NCBI RefSeq assembly: GCF_963675165.1
Contig: NC_087392.1
Location: forward strand, 2,433,001-2,497,000
Source: Halichondria panicea
Lineage: Eukaryota; Porifera; Demospongiae; Suberitida; Halichondriidae
Length of the DNA: 64,000 nucleotides
Direction of reading: 5' to 3'
The notes beneath the pieces were generated by a model. That model made no database searches. It saw only the letters and a program-made list of their open reading frames with translations, and was not told the DNA's origin. Numbering within the stretch: the first letter of the stretch is position 1; every line of letters begins with the position of its first letter. Made by a program: the position numbers and the translations under genes. Shown here piece by piece: positions 44,801-54,718 of this stretch.

Positions 44801-46967
44801 CAAGCAAGCAGCTGCATGCGAGCTAGCTAAGTTTAATAGAACAAGGTACGACTGAATAGTTGCACTAACTATCTAAAACTAGCTACTCAAAGCTATCTAA
44901 CTGCAGCACTCCAAGTCTTACTTGCCGTCTATGAATGGTAACTCAACTTTTCAAGGTATTGTCCGGATATTTAGAACAAATGTAATATTAAAGTACTGGA
45001 GTGTCCGTTGTATTAGAACAACGAAAATTGCCCAAAAGAGTGTCCGGGTAATTAGAAGTGTCCGATAAATTAGAAGATATACGGTACTAACTGTTGCTCA
45101 CTTGTGTGGTCATTGATTATCTTATCTCCTTCTGCATCTGTGTAATATACACTTTTTGCTTCTGGGCCCACTTTAAATCAATTTGGGATACATTCGCTCT
45201 TTGTCTACACACACACACACACACACTGCAGCTCCTGCAGAGCAGTCCAAGTCCATGGGTAGCATAAAGCACTCCAAGGGCGATGCTGTCATCTCTCCAC
45301 CCGTCTCGACACTACCTCAAAATGTCAGTGGAAGTCTATTAAGTGACAAATTCGGAGTAGTAGAGAATCAAAGTGATGTCTACTCACTTGCTTCAGCAGC
45401 TCTCTATGATGTGCATACAAAGCTTGGTCGTTCCACAGAGGTCCCTGCAGGAACTTCTCTCTCAGATGCTCTCACCGCTAAAGGAATGGCTCCATCGCCG
45501 TATAACTCCACCTATAGTCAAGCTACATGTACACCACTACCTGACGGTGCATATTTCTCACCCCGAGAAAACGATGTATCAGCCCTGTATGCTGTCCCAG
45601 ATAAGAAAAATAAACTGCAAAAACAAGACAAAGCTGTGAAAGATCTCAGTCCAAACCATCGAGTTCTAAGTAGCACTAAATCCGATGCAGGAGCAGTTTT
45701 GAGATCAGAAGAACAGGCACCAAAACTTCCGAGTTCTGCATCTGTCTCAAGTGGCTTTAGACCGGCAGAAACTATGGCCAATGGATACATGCGACCTTCA
45801 CAGTGGACTAGCAACCCAAGACCTGCCAACTACAGTTATGTATCTGGTCCTCCGAGACCAGCAGATGCATCTTCAGCTACCCATCGCTCTGCTTTGTTGA
45901 AAATGGAAAATGACCTTACACCAAGTGATGACAGAAGAGACTCACCTGAATACACCAATTTGAGAGAGCTTCGTGAAGAACTGGGACGAGTCAATGCACC
46001 CCCACAAATCGATCGCTCCGTGAAGCCCTCACCGCCTTCAGTTCAACGAAGCTTGAAACCAGGAACAAACTTAGATATAGACAGCCTTCCCGCCTCCCCA
46101 CCAAACTTCCCCAGTCGGACTGGCTCTGTGTCTACTCCCACTATTGTCGATGCTACTGATCTACCCAGACCATCAAAGAAGACAATGAAGTACACTCAAT
46201 TAGATTTTCACTCCGAATCTGGTCAACTGTGTTTTATTGCTGATCAGCCAGTTAACGATACAGCATCTCTAAGAGCTCCAGTACCCATACCACGAAGCAC
46301 CAGCAAGCCAAAGAGAGTTAACTATTCGGACATTAACATTCGGGCGACTGTTGAAATGGAAACCAATTCTTCCACGGAGGAGGCTAAGCAGAAGCACATG
46401 AGTCTGGTTGAGGCTGAGGTGGCTGCTCTCGCTGAGAAACCATATGTGAATGTTGCACGAGATGGACTGCCAGATGATGACACTGACCCTGATTACTACA
46501 CACACATGAGAGTGAGCTCTAACGTAGCATTAATTGCTCTTAGCTGACTATGTTCAACAGTATTGTAACACAGTGAATAGAATCTAGCCAATATTGCCTC
46601 ATGTGGGAATCCCTCATAACTTGATTGCTGAAATCCCTCATAACTTGATTGCTGAAATACTTCTCAGGTTAATTTGTACTTGCTACATGCACTCCTCTGC
46701 ATGCCCTGTTGACTTACAATGCCATGTAATTACTATTCTCAGGACCTCCCAGCAGACTCTTTGCTTTACGTTCTCATGACAAAGAAGGGAGATGGAAAGG
46801 TAAAATCTTTGTGTTGGACCAGGCTTGTTTAAATTCGTTCAATGATTGTATGTCACCTATTTTGTACAAAACTCTTTCAGTCATACTATGATTAAATTGT
46901 GCACCTCCATTTAATCTCACTGCAGTGTGACGAGAACTTGTATCAGGAGCCAAGAGAGGGCCACTAA
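41877..46967 (+). CDS. GAB-like PH-domain docking protein B (571 aa)
   Basis: GAB/DOS-type adaptor: binds membrane phosphoinositides by its PH domain and recruits SH2/SH3 partners after receptor activation. Five exons: 41877-41948, 43848-44112, 45232-46511, 46743-46799, 46926-46967; 1716 nt in frame. The PH domain (residues about 4-112) matches GAB1 closely: GGGEVLRKGWLIKSPP, KAWRKRFFKLRSSKILEYYK, YKYVFDIETHDRVFYLVA, EMTEWVDTLCNVCGF. The disordered tail has two GRB2 C-SH3 type PxxxRxxKP motifs, PPQIDRSVKP and PPSVQRSLKP (about residues 368-390). It also has YTNL (about 352, YxN type), YTQLDF, YVNV, YTHM (about 535, YxxM for PI3K p85), YVLM and YQEP near the C-terminus. Introns 1 and 2 hold several inverted-repeat elements. 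Head-to-head with GAB-like A; convergent with the GLIS-like gene. Confidence 0.9.
42437..42660. mobile_element. Inverted-repeat element, copy 1, in GAB-like B intron 1
   Basis: CAGGCTCTCCTTTTTC at 42449 and its reverse complement at about 42577-42592 bound a hairpin of about 145 bp. Flanking sequence through 'cgggaagtcgcgtgagg' and 'gtgggca' is shared with the inverted copy at 43025-43195. Includes a short tandem duplication ('cgttcaatragataaaatac') at 42480-42530. Confidence 0.6.
43025..43195. mobile_element. Inverted-repeat element, copy 2, opposite orientation
   Basis: CAGGCCTTACTTTTTCTTAA and, inverted near 43173-43189, AGAAAAAGTAAGGCCTG form the arms. The left flank 'gcccacgttca...tcacgcgatttccc' is the reverse complement counterpart of copy 1, so the two form a large inverted pair in one intron. 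Confidence 0.6.
44153..44276. repeat. Truncated relative of the 44688-45086 element
   Basis: 'ggacacttataattatcccggacactttt' (in parts) and 'gggcaattttcg' match the inverted right half of the neighbouring 399-bp element. A small hairpin, 'aaagcaccagagagtggtgcttt', lies inside it. Confidence 0.65.
44688..45086. mobile_element. TA/CCGTA-terminus MITE, 399 bp, in GAB-like B intron 2
   Basis: Exact terminal inverted repeats of at least 28 bp beginning TACCGTATATCTTCTAATTT and continuing ATCGGACA. The interior repeats 'gtccgg...aattagaac' phrases. Non-coding; the best preserved of the CCGTA elements here. Confidence 0.92.
46611..46658. repeat. 24-bp exact tandem duplication
   Basis: CCCTCATAACTTGATTGCTG plus AAAT, twice in a row, in intron 3 of GAB-like B. 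Confidence 0.9.
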
Positions 46968-47283
46968 TTAACCAAGTGACTGCCTCGGCATACCCAAGCT
47001 TATTATACATGTACAGTCATGTATGTCTACTGTGTTTGTGAGTAACGTTATTATTTATGTGTATTTTTATCATCAAAAATTGAGTATGTGTAAATGAATA
47101 TTCCAATTACATGTATCTTATATCTTTTTTATTATTATAATGCTCTTTACCTAATTAAACACATAATTGGATCTTTAATCGAATCGTTCTAAGTGCAAAA
47201 ATGTAAACCACTGCGCATGCTTCGATCATTAGCATTATCATCATCATTACAAAAAGTGATATTCAATTGATTAAACGATCACC
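46968..47283. other. Convergent intergenic region, GAB-like B / GLIS-like
   Basis: About 315 bp AT-rich sequence shared by two 3' UTRs; no other structure seen. Confidence 0.5.
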
Positions 47284-50196
47284 CTATACAGATGAATGTG
47301 GAATTGATGGTGTGTACAAAAATTGAAATCCTTGTGAGTTCACAAGAGGAATGAATTGGGGACTACCTGTAGTAGTGGGTGTGGTTAGGGACGATACAGA
47401 CACACCTGTGCATAGGGGTGTGAGAGGGCGATCAGAAGCCGTGCTGGAGAGAGTCACACGTCCATTATTCGACCTGGCGATAACTGTTTGGGTTGTCATG
47501 TGATCCATTCTTGGAGGCACATGCTGAAGTAGCATTGGTGGTCGAAGAATTTGTTTATTCTGGTGGGCGATAGCATTTTGGTGAGCAAGAAGAGTTTGTG
47601 TTTGACACAGTTCTTGCTGTAGCCGAGCAATTTTCTGTCGAAGTTGAGCCTCAACATTTTGTTGGGAAGATGTATCTTTAATCTGTTCGGCCTGCCTCAA
47701 ACTGAGAGTGTCATTGGTGCTTGTCACTGGCGATTGAATCGAAGTTGGTTGAGGAGCGATTTGAATCACATGCTGTCTCTGTAAGTTCTCTGCTGAAGAA
47801 GCCATTGGCATCAATATCATTCCCTTGGCCACTTGAGGGCCTCCAGGTATTAGTCCTAGCAGCTGGTTTTGGTACGGTGATCCTGCAGGTAGCTGTACCA
47901 ATGGGATCGGAATAAGCTGAGGTTGATTGCTGATAGCAGGTCCAGTAGGAATCAGCTGAGTTCCATTCATCAATCTCCTCTTCAGATTTGCAGAGGAGTG
48001 GGCAATCCTTGCCGACTCTTGAGGCAGAGAGGCGTGCGGTGAGTGTATGGGAGGAGAGAGTGGTGTCCCAGTAGGGCTGTGGAACACAAAGGAGGAAGGA
48101 GAGAGTGATGGAGTTCTTGCCGATGAGCCTGAGCTTGAGGATGCTTCGAAGGGTACAATACTGCTTGCATCAATCATTGATGTCATAGCTTCGCAGCTAT
48201 TTCCCGAGCTGCTACCACGCTCTTGTCTCTCCTTGAGCTTGTGTGAGTATTTAATGTGTTTTCGCATTGAGCTTGGATCCGTATAGCTCTTCTCGCAACC
48301 TGGATACTTACAAGCGTACGGTTTTCGCGTCACATGAGTTTTCATATGTTTTGCTCTGTCACTCGTATTATTGAACCGCTTTGCACAGCCTTCGTAATGA
48401 CACTCGTATGGTTTTTCGCCAGTGTGAGTTCGAACGTGCAGTTTGAGGTTCTCTAATCTCGAAAAGCACCGATTGCAACTTAGCAGCTCACATTTGAAAG
48501 GCTTCTCTCCAGTATGACATCTCAAATGTGTGATGAGTTTGTATCTTGCATCAAACGGTTTGAAATTGCGAGTACAATCTTTCCAGTAGCAGATATACTG
48601 TGACATGGCCAGTGTGTGTCCCTTGTCTAAATGTGAGACCAGTAGTGGCAGAGATTGAAACTCTTGATTGCAGCCTTCCCACAGACAAACTTGTGGAGTG
48701 GTTTCCTCTTCATCGGCTTGACTACTTCCTGCCTGTCCTTGTCCCGAGAGTATGTCCACAAATATGCCTTGGTGTGCTTGAAGAGAGGATGGGGGACTAC
48801 AGAGAATGGCAGCCGAACCTGGCGGAGAGCTGGAAGTGGTGGTGGAGGAGGGAGAAGAAATCATCGAAAGTTGTGATGAGGTGTCCATACTATAGAGTGC
48901 TGTAGTCTCACTGTTCATGGAGTGCAGCAACTCCTATAGTGGGAGAATTATTTGTTAATATATATGGCGTGCAAGCGCATATGCTGTATCGAGATTTCCT
49001 ATATGGCCAACTTTGTTTACAACAACAATAGTAGTGTAGAGCATTGCAGAGATTACAAAACAAGTGGATTTCTTGGAAATTGAACCCTATCGTAAAAGCA
49101 CAGTGACATGTGTACCACCAGTTTGCATGATACATTACCCTGCTATACTACAGGAGATAATTTAATTTTAAATGTTGTGACAGCAATTAAAGATTCGCAG
49201 ATAGTACCAATGTTTGTTTTGTAGCCTAGTATTCTGGAGGGGTGACACATGCTACGAATTCTCTTGCGACCAAAATACTATGAAAAGGTAATGCAGCTAT
49301 GCTCTTCTTTAACGGATAGCCACAAAAAGTAGACCAATATTATTACGCTACCCTGAAGAAAACACAATAATATTCACTCCATTTACTATCTTTAAATCTT
49401 GTGATAATAGTTTGGCTCAAAGTATGGGACGTTAGCTAGACAAATAGAGCTTTGTTCTGGTGACAATACTATTCCTGGTGAACCAGTAAGAATGTTTATT
49501 AAATCAAGGAGTTGAAATTAGTTTAGGCTTACTACAGCCGCAAAAAAAGTTAAACATCCCTACACAGGTATCTCAAGCTCACAGTGTGCCTGTACAGGTT
49601 CGTGGGGATACATGTGTATGTGCTATATCCATTAAGTGGACATTCCAAGAAGGTATTTTCCGTAGGCACTGTTTAGGGGTGGTTGATTTCCTAATTGAAT
49701 TAAGTAATTGTCTATTAATTAGTCCATCGCTATTGGATCGCTGATATACAATAGGCAGGGCAATAAATTTACTTAGTCCACTCTCAGATACAAGCCACAC
49801 CTAGTGAGGAATTGCAAGAAAATGCACAATACCGTACGTACATATTACCTGCCCACTAGATATGCAGGTTTGATTCACAATAGCTTGGAAACAATGGAAG
49901 TTGTATGGATTCCTGAGAGTAAGTATGGGGGTGCTCAAGAGAATTCTGGCTACATACATACACACTAGCAACCTCAAACGTGATGGTAAGAGACAAGAAA
50001 ATTATCTTATATAGAAATCTCTAATGTGAGTGTGTATGAAAATAAGGATACTTCAGGGAGTAGAACGCAAAACACACCAGATTTTTAGTATGGTCATGCA
50101 ACACATACTTTTTGATTGGGTGATGATGCTGAGCTGGTAGAGAGAGATTGGCTCAGAAAGTTGTGCATGTAACTTGCCCCCAAGGGTAACCAGGTG

Positions 50197-50248
<52 letters not shown>

Positions 50249-51073
50249 TGTGTGTGTGATGTGCTTGCATTGAGAGATTGTCTATTAAACATAAACAACA
50301 AGATTGCTCAGAAAAGAATACTTAGCTTTATCATAATTGATCAGCTGTTGTTTATAGTCTATTTTTGGCTATGCCCAAGGCAACCCACTGCAACCTTACT
50401 AATGCCTAATGTTTATCAGCAATCTGGGAATAGTAGCTTATCAGGAGCACATAAACATCTCACCATGAGGCTGTAGCATGGTCTCCATCTACTTACTTTT
50501 TGGAGCAATAGTAACCAGCATTATACTTTACTCAGGGACAATAATTATGCGCTTTATGATAGCGGAAAAATACCAAAAACATACCTTGATCATGGGCCTG
50601 TGTGTAATTAAGCTGAAGTGGAATAGTTGCTGAGATGTTATCCGAAGAAGATGTGGTTGATGAAGCGTCCACTTGGGCAATTTCAACTTGGGCTATTTCC
50701 TGCAAAGGAACCGAACAGAGAATAAAGGACAATAAAACAATGAGCCTCCAGCAATAAACTATCTTGTCACACTTTTGTTTACAGAAAAAATATATATCAA
50801 CTACGGTAGGTATACGGTAGCCAAATAATGTATAAAATGGAAACACATACACGGCATGGCAGACAATGAGCATTGTAAACACACACAACACACAGGCACA
50901 ATACATTCTACTTGGCTTACACTGTTGGCATTTCCATTCGAGTTGGAGGAGCTACCTTGCTGGGACTCAGTCTCTAGCTCTGACATCGACACCGAGCTGC
51001 TGCTGCTAGGACCAGCTGCAGCAGACATAGCCTCCCTCGGATGCTCGACATCTGATAAGCAATCCATGTACAT
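47284..51073 (-). CDS. GLIS-like five-finger C2H2 transcription factor (about 650 aa)
   Basis: DNA-binding regulator of the GLI/GLIS/ZIC class, best fitting GLIS1/3. Four exons: 50921-51073, 50585-50699, 49849-49883, 47284-48933, in frame; the 35-nt exon 3 is needed to restore phase and codes [12 protein letters not shown]. Start is [11 protein letters not shown] (a second Met two codons on). Fingers span about residues 184-332: [10 protein letters not shown]...[82 protein letters not shown]. The KPFxARYKL finger 2 favours GLIS over GLI. N-terminal Ser-rich segments and a long C-terminal region rich in Ser/Pro/Gln follow, with a possible short coiled coil ([20 protein letters not shown]). A (TG)n tract lies in intron 2. 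Divergent from PGAP2. Confidence 0.88.
50199..50258. repeat. (TG)n microsatellite, about 60 bp
   Basis: About thirty TG units with one TA interruption at 50241-50242, in intron 2 of the GLIS-like gene. Confidence 0.95.
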
Positions 51074-51607
51074 ATCTACAAGTCTGCGTGTGCTGCAAAC
51101 TTGTTGTCTGCAAAAACAATGAGCTTAGCTAGCTAGCTAGCTAGCTGTGGGGATGCTGACTTGTACAGTGAAGTCTGGGCTGCAGTAAATTTGTCAAGAT
51201 CTTTCCATTCTTCATGCATTCAAAGTCAACACACTGCATTGCTTATAAGCAAAATCAGTGGTACAAAACGACTAAGTTTGCATAGACACCTCCCACGATC
51301 TTTGCAGACCACACGCGAAGACTCTTAATTGAGGCACACCTTCATCAAACAAAATTCATCTTTGCAGTCAATACGCGTTTTTCATTCTGGACTCTACCGA
51401 CTCTACAGGTTTGTTGTGTGTACTGTGTACGTGTATTGTTCTGGTAGACCTTTGAAGAGGCCTGCTGTGTACGTGTCTATAAAATTATGTAGATCTAAAT
51501 TAGGGATTTCCCCATCTTTAATTATCACAGTGTTATAAATCTCATTTTATGCAGTTGCTATTTTAAATTCCCCAGAGGTCTCTGTGCTTTTAGAAATCAA
51601 TGAGAAG
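51074..51607. promoter_or_regulatory. Divergent GLIS-like/PGAP2 intergenic region
   Basis: About 530 bp between start codons on opposite strands; should hold both promoters. A run of 'agctagctagct' lies at 51125-51146. No factor sites assigned. Confidence 0.45.
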
Positions 51608-54525
51608 ATGCCTCCACATGTGCCAACGAAGAGGTTGCTCCATATTCCTTTTGCCTACATACAAGCGTTCACATTTTCCATTCCATTTGTCTCGCTGTTC
51701 ACTGTGGTTAGCCTGGGCGTGTATTTACATCTGGACAAAGTCACAACTACCCATTGCAAGGTAAACAATTTCCATCCCATAGTGTGGGGTATGTGGTAAG
51801 TTTTGGGGAGAGATGATGGACACAAAGTAGTTCATGTCTTCCGATTTTTTGCTTTGTCTAAGTTTGTTGGCAGCAATAATTGAGAAAATGGGCTAGTGGG
51901 TGACCTACTAATTTTACTCATGATCTAAGAGCACACTAATTGACGATAAGATTTCAACACAACACTTGTAGGCTGTAATAAGTAGTTTACAAGATCTGCA
52001 TAGTTCGTGTGTGGGGGGGAGTTAATTATGGGATAGTTATAATTGATATTTGTATTTGTGTATATAGCTAATTAATCTATGTAGTAATTTGGCATGTTTC
52101 CATTACGCTCCAAAACGAGAGCTCATATCTTTTAGCGTTGCTAATGTGCCTCTAGCCATCCCCTACTGAGAATAAATTGAAACGTGCTCCTAAATTGGAG
52201 TCATGTTTACACAAATTCATTGGCTTGTTAAGCACAGTTGTTTTATTTCATTAAAGTGTGAAATCCTTAATATTATAAGTGCACACTCAAATGAGTTATG
52301 CTTATGGAAGTTATCGTCCTCTCCAAATTAGTAAAATGGGCATTCAGTATAGATACAGGAGATATCGGGTAATTAGCCCCAAGACATAGCAAGAATTTAG
52401 TACTGTAGGGAATGCCGCTATATACATGCTGTAGTTCACAATGAATGCTGCCATTAGTAACAGTTTTGTACACCTGATGAAAACAATTCTAAACGCTGTA
52501 CAGAAATATGCACATGCAGTTTGTACTCTTGATATGATTGGTGAGACTGTCTTTCTTTCCATACCATATATTTCAACCTTAACCAAAACAGTTTCAAATA
52601 GGCCAGCGCCAGCTTAGTGCTCCATGTAATATGCCCACCCAAACACTGTATTGAAAATACCCACCAAACATGGATCAAAATACATTTTTCTGTCTCACAT
52701 CTTTGCATCAAAGGAGGCCCCAAACCATGTCGGTAATATAGAAGTATGTTTGCGTCATTTGTGTATGCCATATTACTAGAATATTTTATGAGCATCAAAC
52801 TTTGCGAGCGTTGATCACTTTGCAAAAAAAACCTAATCTGGTAATGGACACGATCCTTGCCAGAATGCAATAGTTCGATTGCAAAGGGTCAAATTTTCTG
52901 CTGATTTTGGCTCATTCGCAAATGTTTCACCAGGTACCAATCGTTGTTTACAGGTACCGAATATAGTCCCTTCAATAAGTGCAGTCATCGGTGGTGTGAC
53001 TCCGGAGAGATATATTTGGCGGTTTGGAATGGCTTTCTTTAGTTTTCCACAACTTCTTAACTCGTTTCTCTACTACAACTTCTTTGGGCAATCTTCTGCT
53101 GCCAGTGAGAAATGGTACCGTACTTTGAACAAACTGGTATGGTTGCTGTTCGTTGTTCAAAATCTATCCTTGTTTGGGCTCACATACGTGTCTTCGGTCG
53201 AGTATTTCCGTGAGTTTCTAATTTGATCGTTTTTTTTATAAAATACTGTATTTTGTTTTTCCAGCATTCCATAGAAATTGTTTCATCTTGTTTGTGGTCT
53301 GTTCAATGCTGCACATGATTTTGTTTCTCACAATTTTCTACTATGGGAGGCCATCCACTTACAGAGTAAGTAGTTGTGCTCTGCAGCTCACTTGGAAGTT
53401 TGGGGCAGTGTAAAAACCGATATAGCTTCAGTAGTTTACATAAGGAAACCATGGCCACCAGCCACCACTCTATCAAAGGTCTTATGTAAACATTTGCACT
53501 TATCTCAAGCATTTTACTATTTACCCCAAACTTCCAAGCACAGTAGTGACTAGACAGTTTTTTACTTTGTCTTGTAGTCTTGCAGTGTGTTGTTTATAAA
53601 ACACTAGGGTAAAAGCTGCTTTTCATTAAGATGTTATTGTCTCTCCCACAGGACAACATATCATTTAGGCTGAGACTTGCATTCGCTGCTTCCCATATCT
53701 CGATTTTTCTCATCAGTCTCTACTTTTACTGGAGACACAACACTTACTGTGAACCATATGGTATCCTCAACATTACATAGACATAGTGGTGTAGTTATTT
53801 CTTTGACTCTAGTGAGTATTTTCCTGATTTTAGAGGGGTGGTTATCTAAGGGAAACCCTAATTATTGGTGGATTCTGTAATGGGCCCAAATCCATCAGTT
53901 TTGTCACTTCTGGAAAATAAGCGTGATTAAGTCAGATTTCCAACCTGTCTGGTGAGAGTGGTACACAAACCTGATCATGTTACCCTATAGGGCATACCTC
54001 AACAGAATAGCGAGGTGGCCTGTTAGAACAGCGTTGGGGCCAATTAACATTATTAAGAGTGTGACCTAGCTAGTACTTATTTAGTTAGGGTGATTGCAAT
54101 TGACATTTAGATTATCAGTCAGTCAGCATTATGTTGCGAAAACGCTTTGCCAAATAGCCTTTATCACTTTTTCGCCCAGGCTACGAAAGGATCAATATAT
54201 TGTTCGAATGCGTAGTTATCATTTATGATGATACTACAAGACTGATTAATTGTGAATTACATGCTCTTTACATGTTTATCATTCTGTGATCTATGCAAAA
54301 ACTCAATCAGAAAAACCTCACATTCAGACTTGATGTATGGTATACCTCCCACCAGTTTGTTGATTGTTTATGATAAGATGACTATCAGTTCTTTAATGTG
54401 GCTTCAAACATTCCCTAACACTGTTCACAGTCTACAGTATTTATGGATTCTGTGAGTACTTGGTTGTGCTAACCAACGTAGCATTCCAAACTGTTCAGGC
54501 TGTGGATTTCCAGGCAAGTTTGTAA
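51608..54525 (+). CDS. PGAP2: PGAP2, post-GPI-attachment factor (FRAG1 family, 237 aa)
   Basis: Golgi multi-pass membrane protein needed for lipid remodelling of GPI-anchored proteins. Five exons: 51608-51760, 52954-53209, 53265-53365, 53652-53760, 54431-54525; 714 nt in frame. Family signature in order: TTTHCKVPNIVPSISAVIGG, VTPERYIWRFGMAF, VVQNLSLFGLTYVSSVEYF, NCFILFVVCSMLHMILFL, FRLRLAFAASHISIFLISLY, WRHNTYCEPYVYSIYGFCEY, LVVLTNVAF. Five to six hydrophobic segments. The start at 51608 gives MPPHVPTKR before the first span; an in-frame ATG lies 24 bp upstream. Near the human length (254 aa), with a shorter C-terminus. Intron 1 is long (1.2 kb) and holds an inverted relative of the element at 759-968. 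Convergent with WDR55. Confidence 0.93.
52766..52934. mobile_element. Inverted relative of the 759-968 MITE in PGAP2 intron 1
   Basis: Read on the minus strand it follows the 759-968 element for most of its length ('gcgaatgagccaaa', 'ctggcaaggatcgt', 'gctcgcaaagtttgatg', 'attctagtaata'). Its edge lies about 19 bp before PGAP2 exon 2. Ends are eroded. Confidence 0.65.
53391..53538. repeat. 148-bp inverted-repeat element in PGAP2 intron 3
   Basis: CTTGGAAGTTTGGGG at the left and CCCCAAACTTCCAAG at the right are exact inverted repeats; an inner pair, 'gtttacataagg' / 'cttatgtaaac', adds to the hairpin. Non-coding. Confidence 0.7.
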
Positions 54526-54718
54526 TGCATTGATCGTATGCATAATAATTATTATTGTGTAATTTGCCTGTGTGTGATGGATGATCTTTACCTATTATCC
54601 AATGTAGAATGACTACCACTTGACTATAGAAGTAGCACGGCCCCACAAACCCTGAACTGTAGTAGTGAATTGTCCAATACTCCAATACGTTTTATAGCGT
54701 GTATATGATATTAATTGA

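Noticed and set aside
47284-48930. GLI or ZIC as the identity of the five-finger protein
   Set aside because: Finger 2 reads KPFDARYKL, as in GLIS; GLI has KPFKAQYML. Hence GLIS-like, though without a tree.
52454-52870. 138-codon minus-strand open frame in PGAP2 intron 1
   Set aside because: Overlaps a repeat element and has no recognisable domain or splice context.
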